The notes below the pieces were generated by a model, which saw only the letters and a program-made list of their open reading frames with translations, searched no databases and was not told the DNA's origin. A program made the translations under genes and the position numbers. Positions 40,310-55,410 of a DNA stretch of 64,000 bases are shown here, piece by piece. This DNA comes from Thauera sp. K11 (GTDB taxonomy: Bacteria; Pseudomonadota; Gammaproteobacteria; Burkholderiales; Rhodocyclaceae): the NCBI RefSeq assembly GCF_002354895.1, contig NZ_CP023439.1, positions 4,526,001 through 4,590,000 on the forward strand, written 5' to 3'. How positions within the stretch are numbered: the stretch's first letter is position 1; each line of letters begins with the position of its first letter.

Positions 40310-40519
40310 TCAGGGAACAGGATCATACCCGCCCGGATGGAAGGGATGGCAGCGCCCCACCCGCCTGAGCGCGAGCCAGCCGCCGCGCAGCGCGCCATGG
40401 CGCTGCACCGCCTCGATCGCGTATTCGGAACAAGTGGGGTGGAATCGGCAGTTGCGCCCCAGCATCGGGCTGATCGCATACCGGTAGAAGCGCAGCAGCG
40501 CGATCAGCACCGTCTTCAT
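40310..40519 (-). CDS. yidD: Membrane protein insertion efficiency factor YidD
   Basis: 69 residues with the family core [46 protein letters not shown]. Starts with an amphipathic helix ([15 protein letters not shown]). Overlaps rnpA by 4 bp in the standard rpmH-rnpA-yidD-yidC order. Confidence 0.96.
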   Translation of the reverse strand: MKTVLIALLRFYRYAISPMLGRNCRFHPTCSEYAIEAVQRHGALRGGWLALRRVGRCHPFHPGGYDPVP

Positions 40520-40878
40520 GTTCGGGGCAGCCTCTGGAACAGCGCGAGCAGGTCGAGGTTCAGCTCGGCCCGCGTCGCATCGGTCACCGGCGCATGCAGC
40601 CTCACCACGAGATCGTGCGCCGGCAGGCTTTCGCGCCGGCGGCGGAACAACTCGCGCGCGATGCGCTTCACCAGATTGCGCACGTTGGCCCGCTTGGCCA
40701 GCTTCTTGGCCACGACCACGCCCAGGCGGGCGGTGTCGAGTCCGTTGGGCCGGTAGTGCAACATGTAGTAACGCCCGCGAAGTGCGCGCCGAAAAGCAAA
40801 AACGGATGAATACTCATCCGTTTTGTGCAATCTGTGAGCGCTGCGGAAACCCTGGTCAGCACTCGCGGGCTCTGCCAC
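40516..40878 (-). CDS. rnpA: Ribonuclease P protein component
   Basis: 120 residues from a GTG one base after the rpmH stop (TGAGGTG), which suggests translational coupling; this gives the family's usual length. Conserved features: [41 protein letters not shown] (the RNR RNA-binding motif region). It assists the catalytic RNA in trimming tRNA 5' ends. Confidence 0.93.
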   Translation of the reverse strand: MAEPASADQGFRSAHRLHKTDEYSSVFAFRRALRGRYYMLHYRPNGLDTARLGVVVAKKLAKRANVRNLVKRIARELFRRRRESLPAHDLVVRLHAPVTDATRAELNLDLLALFQRLPRT

Positions 40879-40879
40879 C

Positions 40880-41014
40880 TCAGACTGCGAGGCGATGACG
40901 GCCCTTGGCGCGACGAGCACGGATGACCGCACGACCGCCACGGGTCTTCATGCGGACCAGGAAGCCGTGGGTGCGCTTGCGGCGGACGACGGAAGGTTGG
41001 TAGGTGCGTTTCAT
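40880..41014 (-). CDS. rpmH: 50S ribosomal protein L34
   Basis: 44 residues, [20 protein letters not shown] and so on to GRHRLAV, complete and canonical. First gene of the leftward rpmH-rnpA-yidD-yidC-mnmE operon and divergent from dnaA. Confidence 0.97.
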   Translation of the reverse strand: MKRTYQPSVVRRKRTHGFLVRMKTRGGRAVIRARRAKGRHRLAV

Positions 41015-41046
41015 GATCGGATTGCCGGTGTTAGGTCAAACCGTGG

Positions 41047-41075
41047 ATTGAAATTGATAATCCCATGTTTGTCAA
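41047..41075 (-). promoter_or_regulatory. Predicted rpmH promoter
   Basis: On the minus strand a perfect -35 TTGACA (41075-41070) is followed after 17 bp by TTCAAT (41052-41047), a 4-of-6 -10. It ends 32 bp before the rpmH ATG. A strong -35 suits a ribosomal protein operon. Confidence 0.55.
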
Positions 41076-41095
41076 TAACAATTTTTGCCCGACCC

Positions 41096-41126
41096 TGTGG
41101 ATAAGTCCCCTCGCGGGGGTTAGAAT
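41096..41126 (+). promoter_or_regulatory. DnaA box overlapping a predicted dnaA promoter
   Basis: TGTGGATAA (41096-41104) is the exact complement of the consensus DnaA box TTATCCACA. It overlaps a weak -35 (TGGATA, 41098-41103), spaced 17 bp from TAGAAT at 41121-41126. This layout would let DnaA repress its own gene. The flanking 41,040-41,100 stretch is AT-rich and could also serve as part of oriC. The leader from here to the dnaA start is about 165 bp, GC-rich, without another feature. Confidence 0.5.
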
Positions 41127-41297
41127 GACGCCCCTGAACGTCTTGCCGGCAGCCCCGGTTCATCGCCCTGCGCGATCCCGGAGCCGTCGGCGATCGAGAC
41201 CCTCGACAAGTTCCCGACCGCCACGAGTGGCCCGTCGCTTCCGCCCTGCGCGGCGGCTGGGCGCGGGTAGCGTGTCGCTCAACCGAAACGCCGCTCC

Positions 41298-42794
<1,497 letters not shown>

Positions 42795-42839
42795 GCATTC
42801 CCAATCCTTCCGATCAACCCAGAGATCCGATCTGACGCC

Positions 42840-46532
<3,693 letters not shown>

Positions 46533-46600
46533 GGTTGTAGGATCCCGCGATGATCTAGATTTTTCCCAAAAGTCTAGATTTCGTGGGAATTCGATCAGCC

Positions 46601-46638
46601 AAGAAAGCCACCTCGAAAGGTGGCTTTCTTCATTTTTG
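46601..46638 (+). terminator. Rho-independent terminator after gyrB
   Basis: AAGAAAGCCACC pairs perfectly with GGTGGCTTTCTT across the loop TCGAAA and is followed by a T-rich run. It ends the dnaA-dnaN-gyrB transcript. The following 270 bp hold no gene; fragments such as GTCACC..CCGTTC and ACCGACCCA resemble sequence near 61,630-61,700 and may be decayed dispersed repeats. Confidence 0.9.
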
Positions 46639-46912
46639 TTAGTCTGTTATTCGGCCTTTGCTGTCATTGGGCCTGCGCCGTGACTAGGTCGGTCATGTGC
46701 CGGTCACCAGCCGTTCCGCAGTGAATAGCGTTGGATGGCAGCTTTTCGGTTTGGCGAACGCGAAGTACCGACCCACTGTTGTCATTCGTGGGTTGGCCGG
46801 TCTATGTCTGCTGTGCAGCGATTGCAGACGTATTTTTCTGCGTCACGGATGACCGCAACCACCACAAAGCTGTCGACTTCAGCCTGTCGCACCACATTGC
46901 CAGCGGACCCGA

Positions 46913-47608
46913 TCATTCATCATTTGGCTCGGCGTCGTCCGCTTCATCGGTCAGCAGGCCGTGCTTTGCTCTCAAGTCCTTTGCGAGGGCTGCCGCAAGA
47001 GATACAAAAACCTCAAGCTTCTGTATCTTGTCATTCAAGGCTTCCTTGGCCATCTTCGCTGCTTCAGAGGAACGGTCAAGGCCACTATCCACAAATCTAA
47101 CAACGCGGACTTCTAACGACACGTCCGCTCCTGCGTCAATGGCACTCTGAATCCAAGGCTGCGTCTCCTCCGAGGCTTGCTCTGCCGCTGTGGCCAGGAA
47201 GTACTGCACCAGAATCCGCGCTGCGTCGTCGAGTTTCATGGCCAAGTCGAGCGTCTTCTCGACACCCTCATCGACTTTCATGTCGGCAGGCCGCTCCTGC
47301 ATGAAGCGAAATCGCGGACCGCTTGTCGTATCAAGTGAATTGAGCGTCCGTAGAAGCGGCTCCAGACTCTTCAAGGGGCGAAGTTGAGTGGGAAGGCTAT
47401 ATCTTCGCTCCCACAGCTGAAAAACCAGTTCCGCGCAGGAGCTTTGTGCTGCGACTCGTTTCTCAGGAGGGGCATTTTCTGCATCTTTGATTCGCGCAGC
47501 GAGCGCGTGCGCCATCCACTGAGCAGATTCATCATCCCCAAGCTTCAACTGGGTGACGAGCTGCTTGCCGAGGTCAATTACTGCACTTGAGCGTTCTAGC
47601 GATTCCAT
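46913..47608 (-). CDS. Small partner protein of the Avs-like STAND NTPase
   Basis: 231 residues, soluble, almost all helical, with a very acidic C terminus (TDEADDAEPNDE). No recognised domain. Its start overlaps the end of the giant STAND gene by 35 bp, so the two are translationally coupled. Type III AVAST loci consist of a DUF4297-STAND protein (Avs3A) and a second small protein of unknown function (Avs3B); position and size fit, but I cannot confirm homology by eye. Confidence 0.7.
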   Translation of the reverse strand: MESLERSSAVIDLGKQLVTQLKLGDDESAQWMAHALAARIKDAENAPPEKRVAAQSSCAELVFQLWERRYSLPTQLRPLKSLEPLLRTLNSLDTTSGPRFRFMQERPADMKVDEGVEKTLDLAMKLDDAARILVQYFLATAAEQASEETQPWIQSAIDAGADVSLEVRVVRFVDSGLDRSSEAAKMAKEALNDKIQKLEVFVSLAAALAKDLRAKHGLLTDEADDAEPNDE

Positions 47609-50600
47609 CTTCTTTAATCAGGTAGTAGCGAACATAAGGTGGTACGTACGAGCCCAAATCTTCGTCACTTGAGCTGTATTGCGAGCCCCGTCGACGCAGA
47701 CTAAGACTGACAACAAGCCAATGCTCTGGATTGGCGGTGAGGAGTTCCTTCAGAAACGCTCTGTCAGCACTCAAGCGGTTACCAGGAATCGTTTCCTTCT
47801 CACGGCCATACCCATTCGAATGGGTCCATGTCTCACTTCGAACGTGCGCACCACTCTTGGTCACCCATCTTCGCGCATCGTCCGCCGAGGTCAGGCCCAT
47901 TGCCGAGATAGTTGCAGCGTTCGGCTCATCGCCCGGAACGCTCACGCGTTCACCCCATGGGTCGTAGTCGTCAATTCCGTAGGATTCTCCTCGGTCAGAT
48001 ATCCAACGATGAAGGTTGAACTGTCCATGAGAGCCCACTTTCAATGTGGGCTCAGGGAGACCTCCTTCGGATGTTATGTCCTCCTCGTTTGGAGTCCCTT
48101 GTTCTTGGTCGTACCGGAAGAAATAGTCGTTTGGGTTCGAGGAAGTTTGCGCCGCAGCGAGAAACGCTGTCGCGGTAGCTCTCGGCACCAGCGCGCTGGT
48201 CACAGAAATAGCCTCTTGGGACTCCTGGGGGCCACTTGTCCAATCCCCCGCTACAACCAGCAGCCCTTCGTCAGTCTCTAGAAGACTATCAAGGTGCTCA
48301 GCAGTTACCTGCCAGCGCCACTCCTTGTCACCATATTGCTCGGACACGGGTGGAGACTTGGATAGCTGAGGGTCGCGCCTATCGGCGGCCCACATGCCAC
48401 CCTTGCACTTCAAAAGATGACGCTCAAGCCACTCGCTAAACTCATCCTCTAAGCTGTAACTCGCCTTGCCAACTGAGTGGGTCTTAAGCAGCCTAGCTGC
48501 CACTATCATCATTGCGTGATAGGCGCTGTAGACCTGAAGGTCTTCCACTCTCGGCATGGTTCCGTGCGAGTGGCTGGTTTGCTCGTGTTGAAACACGCCC
48601 CTTTTATAACGAATGTCATCGTAATGCTTGGTGGTGATAGCCCCGATACGTTCGCTGATAGCCTCGATGGCGCGTCGAGTAATGCCACTCGGCGAGATGC
48701 CGAAAACTCGACCGAGAGGTTCAAGCCAATATGGGCCAATGTCAATGCCAAAGTAGTATTTATCTACCACATCGCCCGACGAGTCGTTGGATGGCTGGGT
48801 CTCTACCTCGGGCCTCCTGTAGGCGTCATGCTCAACGAGTGGAAGTTCACTTGCGTTGATTTTCTCAGGCGAGCCCAGCGCGGTCATTTCACCTAGGAGT
48901 TCAGGTAGTTCGTGCAAAGCGCAGGCTGCGAAATGGCGCAATAGTACGTGCTCCTCCTTGGCGGACATCAAAAGGAATTCGCCAAACATGCTCACCATGT
49001 TTCGGTGCTCGGCCGCACACCGAGCTAGCGCTAAGGTGAGCCACAGACGGGAATGCCATTCGTATAAGACAAACCGTTTGTCGACGAACGCTCCGGGTGA
49101 ACCGACGACTGCGAATTTCGCAAGCGCATTCACAACCGGATTCCAGCCAAGCTCGATAGTCGCTCGAACGGCGTGTGCGGCCTCCCAACGTACAGAAGTG
49201 GTTGGTGAACCTAACGCTGCCCAGAGGTAACCAGCCAGTGCAGCCTCGCAGCTGTCGAGCGGCTTCATGCCCTCATTCCAGGGTCCATCGCCATCGTCAG
49301 GATGAAGGTCACTTTCGAGGAGAGATAACCCAAAGTGCAGTGCGTCGTCCGCCTCATCGTTTGTCAAACGAGAGGCCAACGGCTCCAACATCTGGAAGAG
49401 CTCGCCGGCTGTTAGCACTGTGACCTTGGCTAGAAACCCTTCAAGCACTGCGTCCACAATCTGGCCGTCGCTAACAATGCCCTCGTCAATAATCTCATTG
49501 TACGGAAACGAGCTCCACCATCCTTTTCGCCTAGCCGATTCAGGATTTGTTCGGCATACGGATAGCACCACTTCTGCCATCGCTTTGCGCAGAGAAACCG
49601 GCTTGATGTTTTGTTTTCCGAGCACGCCGAAAATTTGCCTGAGCTCATAGCTCCCAAATTCTGGCCACTGCGAAATAGCAAGACAGAATTCGGCCGCTCG
49701 GCCTAAACCGCATCGTTGTAGTGCTTCTTGGTAGAACTCGTCAGTTTTATAAGGCGGGTCGAAAGTCCTAAGGTGCAGATACGCCGCACGTAGTTCCGCG
49801 GAGCTTGTTAGGTCGACCCCCTTGAATAGGACATTCCAGTCTGGGTCGCTTCGTTTCTTTGGCGTCTCCGGTGCGTATTGCCGAGCGGAGTTCCCACCCT
49901 CACGCTTAGGCACCCTCGCTTGGGCGAGAAGCCTGTCGATGTCTGGAGCCACGAAGTTACAAGTGCGTGCCAGCTCAGAAACCCTTTCAAGTTCCTCCAG
50001 CGACGGCGAACTGACCCTTAGGTAGCGGTAGCCAACGCTGAGCGTTTTCCGCTGTACTTCCTTATTCGATTCGTGTTCAACCGCTTTCACCAGGTCTTCG
50101 GCGCGCGCCCATTCTTCGCCAATCGGGCACAGCGCAATTGGCGCGATGCGCGGAAGCAAACCGCGCTTTACAAGGCGGTCGGTTGCAATTCTTAGAAGCT
50201 TGTCTGCATAACCGAACTTGCGGTCTCTCCAGCGACTGAGAGCGGCGATTGTCGAGGCTGGGCACAAGCTCAACAATCCATCAATTGTGCGTCCCCAGTC
50301 GAAGTGCTTGTCTCTTTCCACATATTCGTACGCCAGCTCCGTGCCTCGCGCCAGGCGGTAGGCGGACTCGGGCCGGGGGTGACTGTCTCTTCCGCTCGCT
50401 TCGGCCAGGCAAATGAGCGCGTCCCATCGGGCCAAGTTCTCTTGCCCAACGCGGTTCGACATCTCCACTGCCCGCTCAAAGTAGTTGCGGGCCTCCGCTA
50501 TGCTGGCCGGAAAAACGGCACGCGCCAGAATTTGGTAGGACTCGACTCTGGACTCCGCGTGCTCGCGATTTTGTTCTATAGCTTCGTAGGCCTTGACGGA

Positions 50601-53600
50601 CACCTCGAGCGCAAAGCTCTCGAGTACCTTTGTACGGGCGGCCAAGCGACAGACACCTGCCATGGTGGCGGGCCAGAAACCTTTCTCCTTCTCTTCAAAC
50701 CAGGCCCGATATGCAGCCAGTGAAGTGACGTCAGAAATCGACGCATCGCGTAGCGCCCTTATCCATTCCAGTGCAGTGACTTGGTCTAGATTGAAGACGT
50801 TGCTGTAGTCCTTGGACCTAGCTGCGTTCGTTGCCTTGAGTGCTTCCTGTGCGGCCTCGCTGAAATCTGCCGAGGTTCTGCCGCAGACAATTTCCGCGCT
50901 CAGTCGGTACCAAGCGAAGACACCGCCCGTCCCCCTGTTAAACGCTTCGGCATCAGAACTTACGCTGTAGTGACTCTGCTTCTTTTCCAGCTCTTCTCGG
51001 ATTTCCTTTGGAGCCAAGTCGATGAGCGCGAGTTGCTTGCCCAACAAGGCAGCCTCAAGCGTGTACGCTCTCAGCAGCGTAGACTTGTCGGACGCGTACC
51101 GCTCCGCCAGGTCTCGGGGGGGATGGTCCGGCAAGTAACGGCGTATGACATTTGCCCACGTCGCGTCATCACGTGGCAGCACTCTCAGCGCTTGTAGAAC
51201 AGCGGACGTGACACCATTTAGCACGCTCCATTTAGCGCTATGACCACCTGGTTCTTGCAGTTGAATGCGACGGGAACTCAATGCACGCATGAGCTTTTCC
51301 ACAGGCTTGGAAGGCAGTGAGTGTCCGCCGTCGCACGCTTCCGCTACCAGGCCTAGCATCAGCCATACATCTTGCGCACCGTGTTCCGCCAGTTGGTCAA
51401 GAAGGTCGTATCGACCAAAGTCCACAAGCCGACGCGCCAAGATGCCTCCGGCGGCCATCGAGAGAGACCTAGGCGTCCACCCTCTGAGAAATCTGACTGA
51501 GTGCTCCGGTCCTTCCGCAAGCAATTTGGCCATTGCGAGTTCGGCCATATCGCTAGTTTCGACGCGCTCGTTTTTTTCCTCGCGCTCTTCATGCGCCATC
51601 CTCGCCCAGGAATACAGCCAATCTGTCGCCATTCTTAGGCGGCTTCGTGCTTCAGCAATGAATTCCGGACGGCCCGCCAGCAGGCCTGCTTCATAGGCAT
51701 GATGTGCGCCTGTCCAGCTTCCTCCGAATGTGCGTCGAGACACCAGTTCTTCGATGCGGTCTGGAGAAAGAAGTGCAGAGGCGATGTCCGTGTTCCCCTG
51801 TATCAGGTCATTCTGTCGCTCGACACCGGCAAGTTCGCCTGCCACCTTAAGTGCGAGCTTCGCCGCCGGGGCGTAGCGTTTCTCTTGCAGGCAGGCCTTT
51901 AGCGCAAAGGTCAGGCGCTGGACCTCCACATCACGGCGCTCGAGTGGGTTCGACGTAGGTAGGCCATCAGCAGAAAGGGCCAGGTCAACCAACTCATCCA
52001 TTCGCCCCGCGGCAAGAAGCAGTTGAGGAATTGTTGATGCGACGTAGGAGCTGGTGGCAGCTAGGGGTTTCAATCGGTCCAGAAACGTCGCCAACTTTGC
52101 CTTGTTTGGCCAAAAATGCTCGCGGAACCAGGTCTCGGAAGGCTCATCCAGGAAGTGAAGACTGCCACCTTTGACCAGCAACGGTCGTCCTAAGTCATAG
52201 GCGAAACTTCGTACCGCACTTTCAGTAGTTCCCGAAATATCAGCTAGTACCGCGATTGGAACGAGTGGTCGCAGCACGGCCAAGCCCTGGCAGATTTGGT
52301 TAATCTGTTCTGCTTCGATAGAGCCTTCTCGGAACTTGAGCTTTTCGACTGCGCGCTCCAGCAGTTCGGCAATTGCCCGCTCAACTGTGGAGGGTGATGG
52401 TCCGAGCGCCTTCAACATGCCTTCTAACGGCAGTTTTCGGCTAAGTGCTAGCGCCTGAACTCGTGGGTTGGAGCTGCTTAAGAAATCGAAGTCGGCGACA
52501 TCTTTGTCAGTCGCGTTCGGATAGTACTTTTTGAGGTGCTTTGCTGTCTCCAAACGGCTAAACGGGCGCAGTTCAACGTGCGTCGCTTCGGGCGGAGCTC
52601 GCAGATGGTCTCGCCGATGGGTCCGACAAGTAAAGACCAGTTTGACGCCGTCTGGCATCTCCGTTCGAATGAGGTCAGGCACGAAGGCCGTATCATTGAA
52701 CTCAGTAGCTGCCATAACGGCATTGTCGGCAGCGTCGACTATCAAATAGAGATTGGCAAAGGGCGTTTTAGCCCGGAGCAGACCGACGGCCTGAGTCAGT
52801 CTTGCAACGAACGCACGCATGTACTGCTTGCTATCAGTTCCGCGGATTGGAATCAAAGGATTGCATAGCCCTTGAGCAGCGAGCTCATTTGCAATCTGCG
52901 GGAGGGCGTCTTTTTGTCGATGCCGGAAGTGTTGGGAGCTTCTGTACAGTCCGTCGCCAAAGCAGTCATAGAGCACCGCTACGGCACCTTCAGGGAAAGA
53001 CTTGGAAAGTTGCCACGCGAGGATGGACTTCCCAACTCCTCCTTCGGCATGAAGGACGACGGATTGAGTGGTGGACTCCAGAATCGTGCGAATCTCTCGC
53101 TCCTGCTCGCGAGGAAATGCACCGTCGGTAGGCTCAGCAATCAGACACTTTGCAGGCCAGAGGTCCGCCTCGTCGGCCCCAAGTGCTCGCAGAACATCGA
53201 GGCGACGAATGGACGGGTTTGAGGCGTGCTCAGAGGTGGCCTTCTTAGTAACCAATTCTTTGAGCTGAAGTGGTGCGTCCGAGTCTGCCTCGGCCAAGTA
53301 TTTTCCTACATCCTTGAACAGTAGATTGCGTTGATTCCACAGGTCGGGCTCACCTGCTTCAACGGAGAAGAGAGTGAAGAAGTTTGCAGTTTCGCTGTCG
53401 AGCCCCTTCACATAACCAAGTAGCGTATTCGCGACTGACGAATGTCTCGCTGGCTTCCCCTCTGCAAGGTCCTCCAGCGACTCAGCCACTTTTTCATCGA
53501 TAGGACGGTTGGTCGTGAAGGTAAAGCGCAACTTGTCCTTAAGCTCCTTCCAGGTGAACGTCTTACGCAGTTTCGCAAACCGCTCGGAGAAGCCTTCAAG

Positions 53601-53933
53601 CGTGTTTTTCAGCCCGCTGGCTGTCCAGGGCTTCTGCACACGTTGCGTGGAATGCTTCAGCTGCACATAGCGAACGAGGCGGGCGTCCTTCAGGGACTCG
53701 CTGCCAAAGTAGAACCCCACGTCGATGAGTTCGTCGCCTTCGTTGGCTGAGCCAGGGCCTTCGGCAGCCGATGCGCCCTCAATAGAGATGGCGACCAAGT
53801 CGCTCACACCAGGCAAGAGCGAGAGGCAGTGGCGCGCGGCCCAGTGGTAATGGAACTGGTCTCCGTCTCTGCTCATTCGCACCAAGTCGGAGTCGGTGGT
53901 TGTGGCGCCAACTGTAGTTGTTTTTGAGTTCAT
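47574..53933 (-). CDS. Giant STAND NTPase with Cap4/DUF4297-like nuclease (Avs3-like antiphage sensor)
   Basis: 2119 residues. N-terminal PD-(D/E)XK nuclease of DUF4297/Cap4 type (about 20-220): GDQFHYHWAA, Glu52 in SIEG, Asp71 in ELIDVGFYF, and Gln91-x-Lys93 in YVQLKHS. Then a STAND NTPase with Walker A EGGVGKS (298-303), Walker B NLYLIVDAAD (to Asp400) and TCRTH. The remaining about 1500 residues are helical, repeat-like, as expected of a ligand-sensing TPR/HEAT region. This is the layout of Avs proteins, which bind phage terminase or portal and then degrade DNA. The first ATG has no clear ribosome site; Met20 is an alternative start. Confidence 0.85.
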   Translation of the reverse strand: MNSKTTTVGATTTDSDLVRMSRDGDQFHYHWAARHCLSLLPGVSDLVAISIEGASAAEGPGSANEGDELIDVGFYFGSESLKDARLVRYVQLKHSTQRVQKPWTASGLKNTLEGFSERFAKLRKTFTWKELKDKLRFTFTTNRPIDEKVAESLEDLAEGKPARHSSVANTLLGYVKGLDSETANFFTLFSVEAGEPDLWNQRNLLFKDVGKYLAEADSDAPLQLKELVTKKATSEHASNPSIRRLDVLRALGADEADLWPAKCLIAEPTDGAFPREQEREIRTILESTTQSVVLHAEGGVGKSILAWQLSKSFPEGAVAVLYDCFGDGLYRSSQHFRHRQKDALPQIANELAAQGLCNPLIPIRGTDSKQYMRAFVARLTQAVGLLRAKTPFANLYLIVDAADNAVMAATEFNDTAFVPDLIRTEMPDGVKLVFTCRTHRRDHLRAPPEATHVELRPFSRLETAKHLKKYYPNATDKDVADFDFLSSSNPRVQALALSRKLPLEGMLKALGPSPSTVERAIAELLERAVEKLKFREGSIEAEQINQICQGLAVLRPLVPIAVLADISGTTESAVRSFAYDLGRPLLVKGGSLHFLDEPSETWFREHFWPNKAKLATFLDRLKPLAATSSYVASTIPQLLLAAGRMDELVDLALSADGLPTSNPLERRDVEVQRLTFALKACLQEKRYAPAAKLALKVAGELAGVERQNDLIQGNTDIASALLSPDRIEELVSRRTFGGSWTGAHHAYEAGLLAGRPEFIAEARSRLRMATDWLYSWARMAHEEREEKNERVETSDMAELAMAKLLAEGPEHSVRFLRGWTPRSLSMAAGGILARRLVDFGRYDLLDQLAEHGAQDVWLMLGLVAEACDGGHSLPSKPVEKLMRALSSRRIQLQEPGGHSAKWSVLNGVTSAVLQALRVLPRDDATWANVIRRYLPDHPPRDLAERYASDKSTLLRAYTLEAALLGKQLALIDLAPKEIREELEKKQSHYSVSSDAEAFNRGTGGVFAWYRLSAEIVCGRTSADFSEAAQEALKATNAARSKDYSNVFNLDQVTALEWIRALRDASISDVTSLAAYRAWFEEKEKGFWPATMAGVCRLAARTKVLESFALEVSVKAYEAIEQNREHAESRVESYQILARAVFPASIAEARNYFERAVEMSNRVGQENLARWDALICLAEASGRDSHPRPESAYRLARGTELAYEYVERDKHFDWGRTIDGLLSLCPASTIAALSRWRDRKFGYADKLLRIATDRLVKRGLLPRIAPIALCPIGEEWARAEDLVKAVEHESNKEVQRKTLSVGYRYLRVSSPSLEELERVSELARTCNFVAPDIDRLLAQARVPKREGGNSARQYAPETPKKRSDPDWNVLFKGVDLTSSAELRAAYLHLRTFDPPYKTDEFYQEALQRCGLGRAAEFCLAISQWPEFGSYELRQIFGVLGKQNIKPVSLRKAMAEVVLSVCRTNPESARRKGWWSSFPYNEIIDEGIVSDGQIVDAVLEGFLAKVTVLTAGELFQMLEPLASRLTNDEADDALHFGLSLLESDLHPDDGDGPWNEGMKPLDSCEAALAGYLWAALGSPTTSVRWEAAHAVRATIELGWNPVVNALAKFAVVGSPGAFVDKRFVLYEWHSRLWLTLALARCAAEHRNMVSMFGEFLLMSAKEEHVLLRHFAACALHELPELLGEMTALGSPEKINASELPLVEHDAYRRPEVETQPSNDSSGDVVDKYYFGIDIGPYWLEPLGRVFGISPSGITRRAIEAISERIGAITTKHYDDIRYKRGVFQHEQTSHSHGTMPRVEDLQVYSAYHAMMIVAARLLKTHSVGKASYSLEDEFSEWLERHLLKCKGGMWAADRRDPQLSKSPPVSEQYGDKEWRWQVTAEHLDSLLETDEGLLVVAGDWTSGPQESQEAISVTSALVPRATATAFLAAAQTSSNPNDYFFRYDQEQGTPNEEDITSEGGLPEPTLKVGSHGQFNLHRWISDRGESYGIDDYDPWGERVSVPGDEPNAATISAMGLTSADDARRWVTKSGAHVRSETWTHSNGYGREKETIPGNRLSADRAFLKELLTANPEHWLVVSLSLRRRGSQYSSSDEDLGSYVPPYVRYYLIKEDGIARTLKCSN

Positions 53934-54001
53934 GAGGACTGAAAGATTGCTTTCGGAGCGTCACGACGCAGTGCCACCGGCTTCCCGCTGTTCGGTCGGG
54001 A

Positions 54002-54031
54002 GCTATATGTACGTCCGCGAGACTTGCTCAA
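54002..54031 (-). promoter_or_regulatory. Possible promoter of the Avs-like operon
   Basis: Minus-strand TTGAGC (54031-54026), 18 bp, TATAGC (54007-54002), each 4 of 6 with the sigma-70 consensus, about 70 bp upstream of the start. The rest of 54,032-54,528 contains no supported gene. Confidence 0.3.
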
Positions 54032-54528
54032 CCGCAGTTCACTAATTGAGCCAGCTCAACTTTGAAACGGCTGCTGTTTACAGCTTCCACCAAATCCGAC
54101 TTAGCGCACGCTCCGGTGTCGACATTGGGATTATCGGCTGACGCTACATTTTTATACAGTCATTATGCCACTGTACAAGCCATACAAGCCGTCATTTCGC
54201 AGACGCCACCCCAATCTCCGCCGGGCTTAACTGTCGACGCACCATACCGGCCCGCAGAGAAGAAGGTGGTGCTCCCGCCAGGGGGCTGTCTAGCGAGGAT
54301 CGAAGTTGGGCTGCACAGTCTCGACTGTTGGAGCTTGCAATGCAGTTTGTCGGCCGTCGCTGGGGCAGCGTGGGTGGGTTGAACGGTGGAATCCACTAGT
54401 AAAAAAAATGGCCAAACAGGCACAGTAATCCGACGTCCGCGATGCATCGATAGCAGTCGTCGACGCCTCAGGCTTTGGTGACCGCTACCAGCCTGAAGCC
54501 GACGCTGGTATCGATCATCCGGAATTCC

Positions 54529-55334
54529 GCTTCTGGCCGATAGTACCGTCTCGGCATCACCACCGTAAGCTGCCGCCCGCCGCCTCAAGGGTGCTTGGCG
54601 GGCGGCCCCTCCAGCGTCAGATCTCGATCTGCTCAGAGATCTCCAAGGCATCATCGACCTCGATGCCCAAGTAGCGCACCGTCGACTCGAGTTTGGAGTG
54701 GCCCAGCAGGAGCTGAACGGCCCTCAGGTTCTTCGTGCGCTTGTAGATCAATGTCGCCTTCGTGCGCCGCATAGAGTGCGTACCATAGGCGGACGGATCC
54801 AGGCCGGCCGCCGCCACCCAGTGCTCGACGATCCTCGCGTACTGCCGGGTGGAGACATGCGGGGATTCGTGCAGCCGGCTCGGAAAGAGGAAGTCTTCCG
54901 ACTTCAGGCCCGCCTTCGCGATCCACGCTGCCACGGCCGTGCGCGTAGGCTCGGTCAGTTCGAACTGCACAGGCCGCTGCGTCTTCCGCTGCACGACCAT
55001 CGCGCGTGAGAGCACCTGGTTTCCATGCGTCACGTCGCGCACCCGCAGGCTGACGAGGTCGCAGCCTCGAAGCTTGCTGTCGATCGCGAGGTTGAACATG
55101 GCGAGATCGCGCACCTCGTGCGCGTTCTGCAGATGGATACGGATAGCCCAGATGTCCTTGGCCTTGAGCGGTGCCTTCTGGCCAACCAGCTTCCCCTTGT
55201 TCCAGGCTTCCCGATGCGGATGTTCTCGGGTTTCCATGACAGACCCCTTGCTGTTGATCGGAGTCTGATTCTTGAACCGCCGGCGACCGGCGGCTATCGG
55301 GGAAGATGTCCAGAGCGTACTATCGGCCAGAAGC
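54529..55334 (-). mobile_element. TIR-bounded recombinase unit, copy 1
   Basis: About 0.8 kb bounded by perfect 18-bp inverted ends (GCTTCTGGCCGATAGTAC at 54529 and its complement ending at 55334) and carrying one tyrosine-recombinase gene. Bases 54529-55329 recur in opposite orientation at 63130-63930 (801 bp, no difference seen by eye). No target duplication is evident. I do not recognise it as a named IS type. Confidence 0.75.
54617..55237 (-). CDS. Small tyrosine recombinase (copy 1)
   Basis: 206 residues, essentially only the catalytic domain: Arg in SKLRGCDLVSLRVRDV, HSMRRTKATLIYKRT (H-x-x-R), GHSKLESTVRYLGIE with the Tyr nucleophile. No core-binding domain beyond about 45 N-terminal residues. 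Identical protein to the copy at 63222-63842. It lies inside an inverted-repeat-bounded unit and may move or invert that unit. Confidence 0.9.
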   Translation of the reverse strand: METREHPHREAWNKGKLVGQKAPLKAKDIWAIRIHLQNAHEVRDLAMFNLAIDSKLRGCDLVSLRVRDVTHGNQVLSRAMVVQRKTQRPVQFELTEPTRTAVAAWIAKAGLKSEDFLFPSRLHESPHVSTRQYARIVEHWVAAAGLDPSAYGTHSMRRTKATLIYKRTKNLRAVQLLLGHSKLESTVRYLGIEVDDALEISEQIEI

Positions 55335-55410
55335 GGTCATTGAACCTCGTACCTCAAGCGGACATCCACCGCCCGCATGGTTTATGCTAAGTGCACATTC
55401 GGCCCGCTAG

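Noticed and set aside
46640..46912. Short rightward genes between gyrB and the Avs-like operon
   Set aside because: Frames lack a ribosome site and protein character, and overlap the end of a leftward gene.
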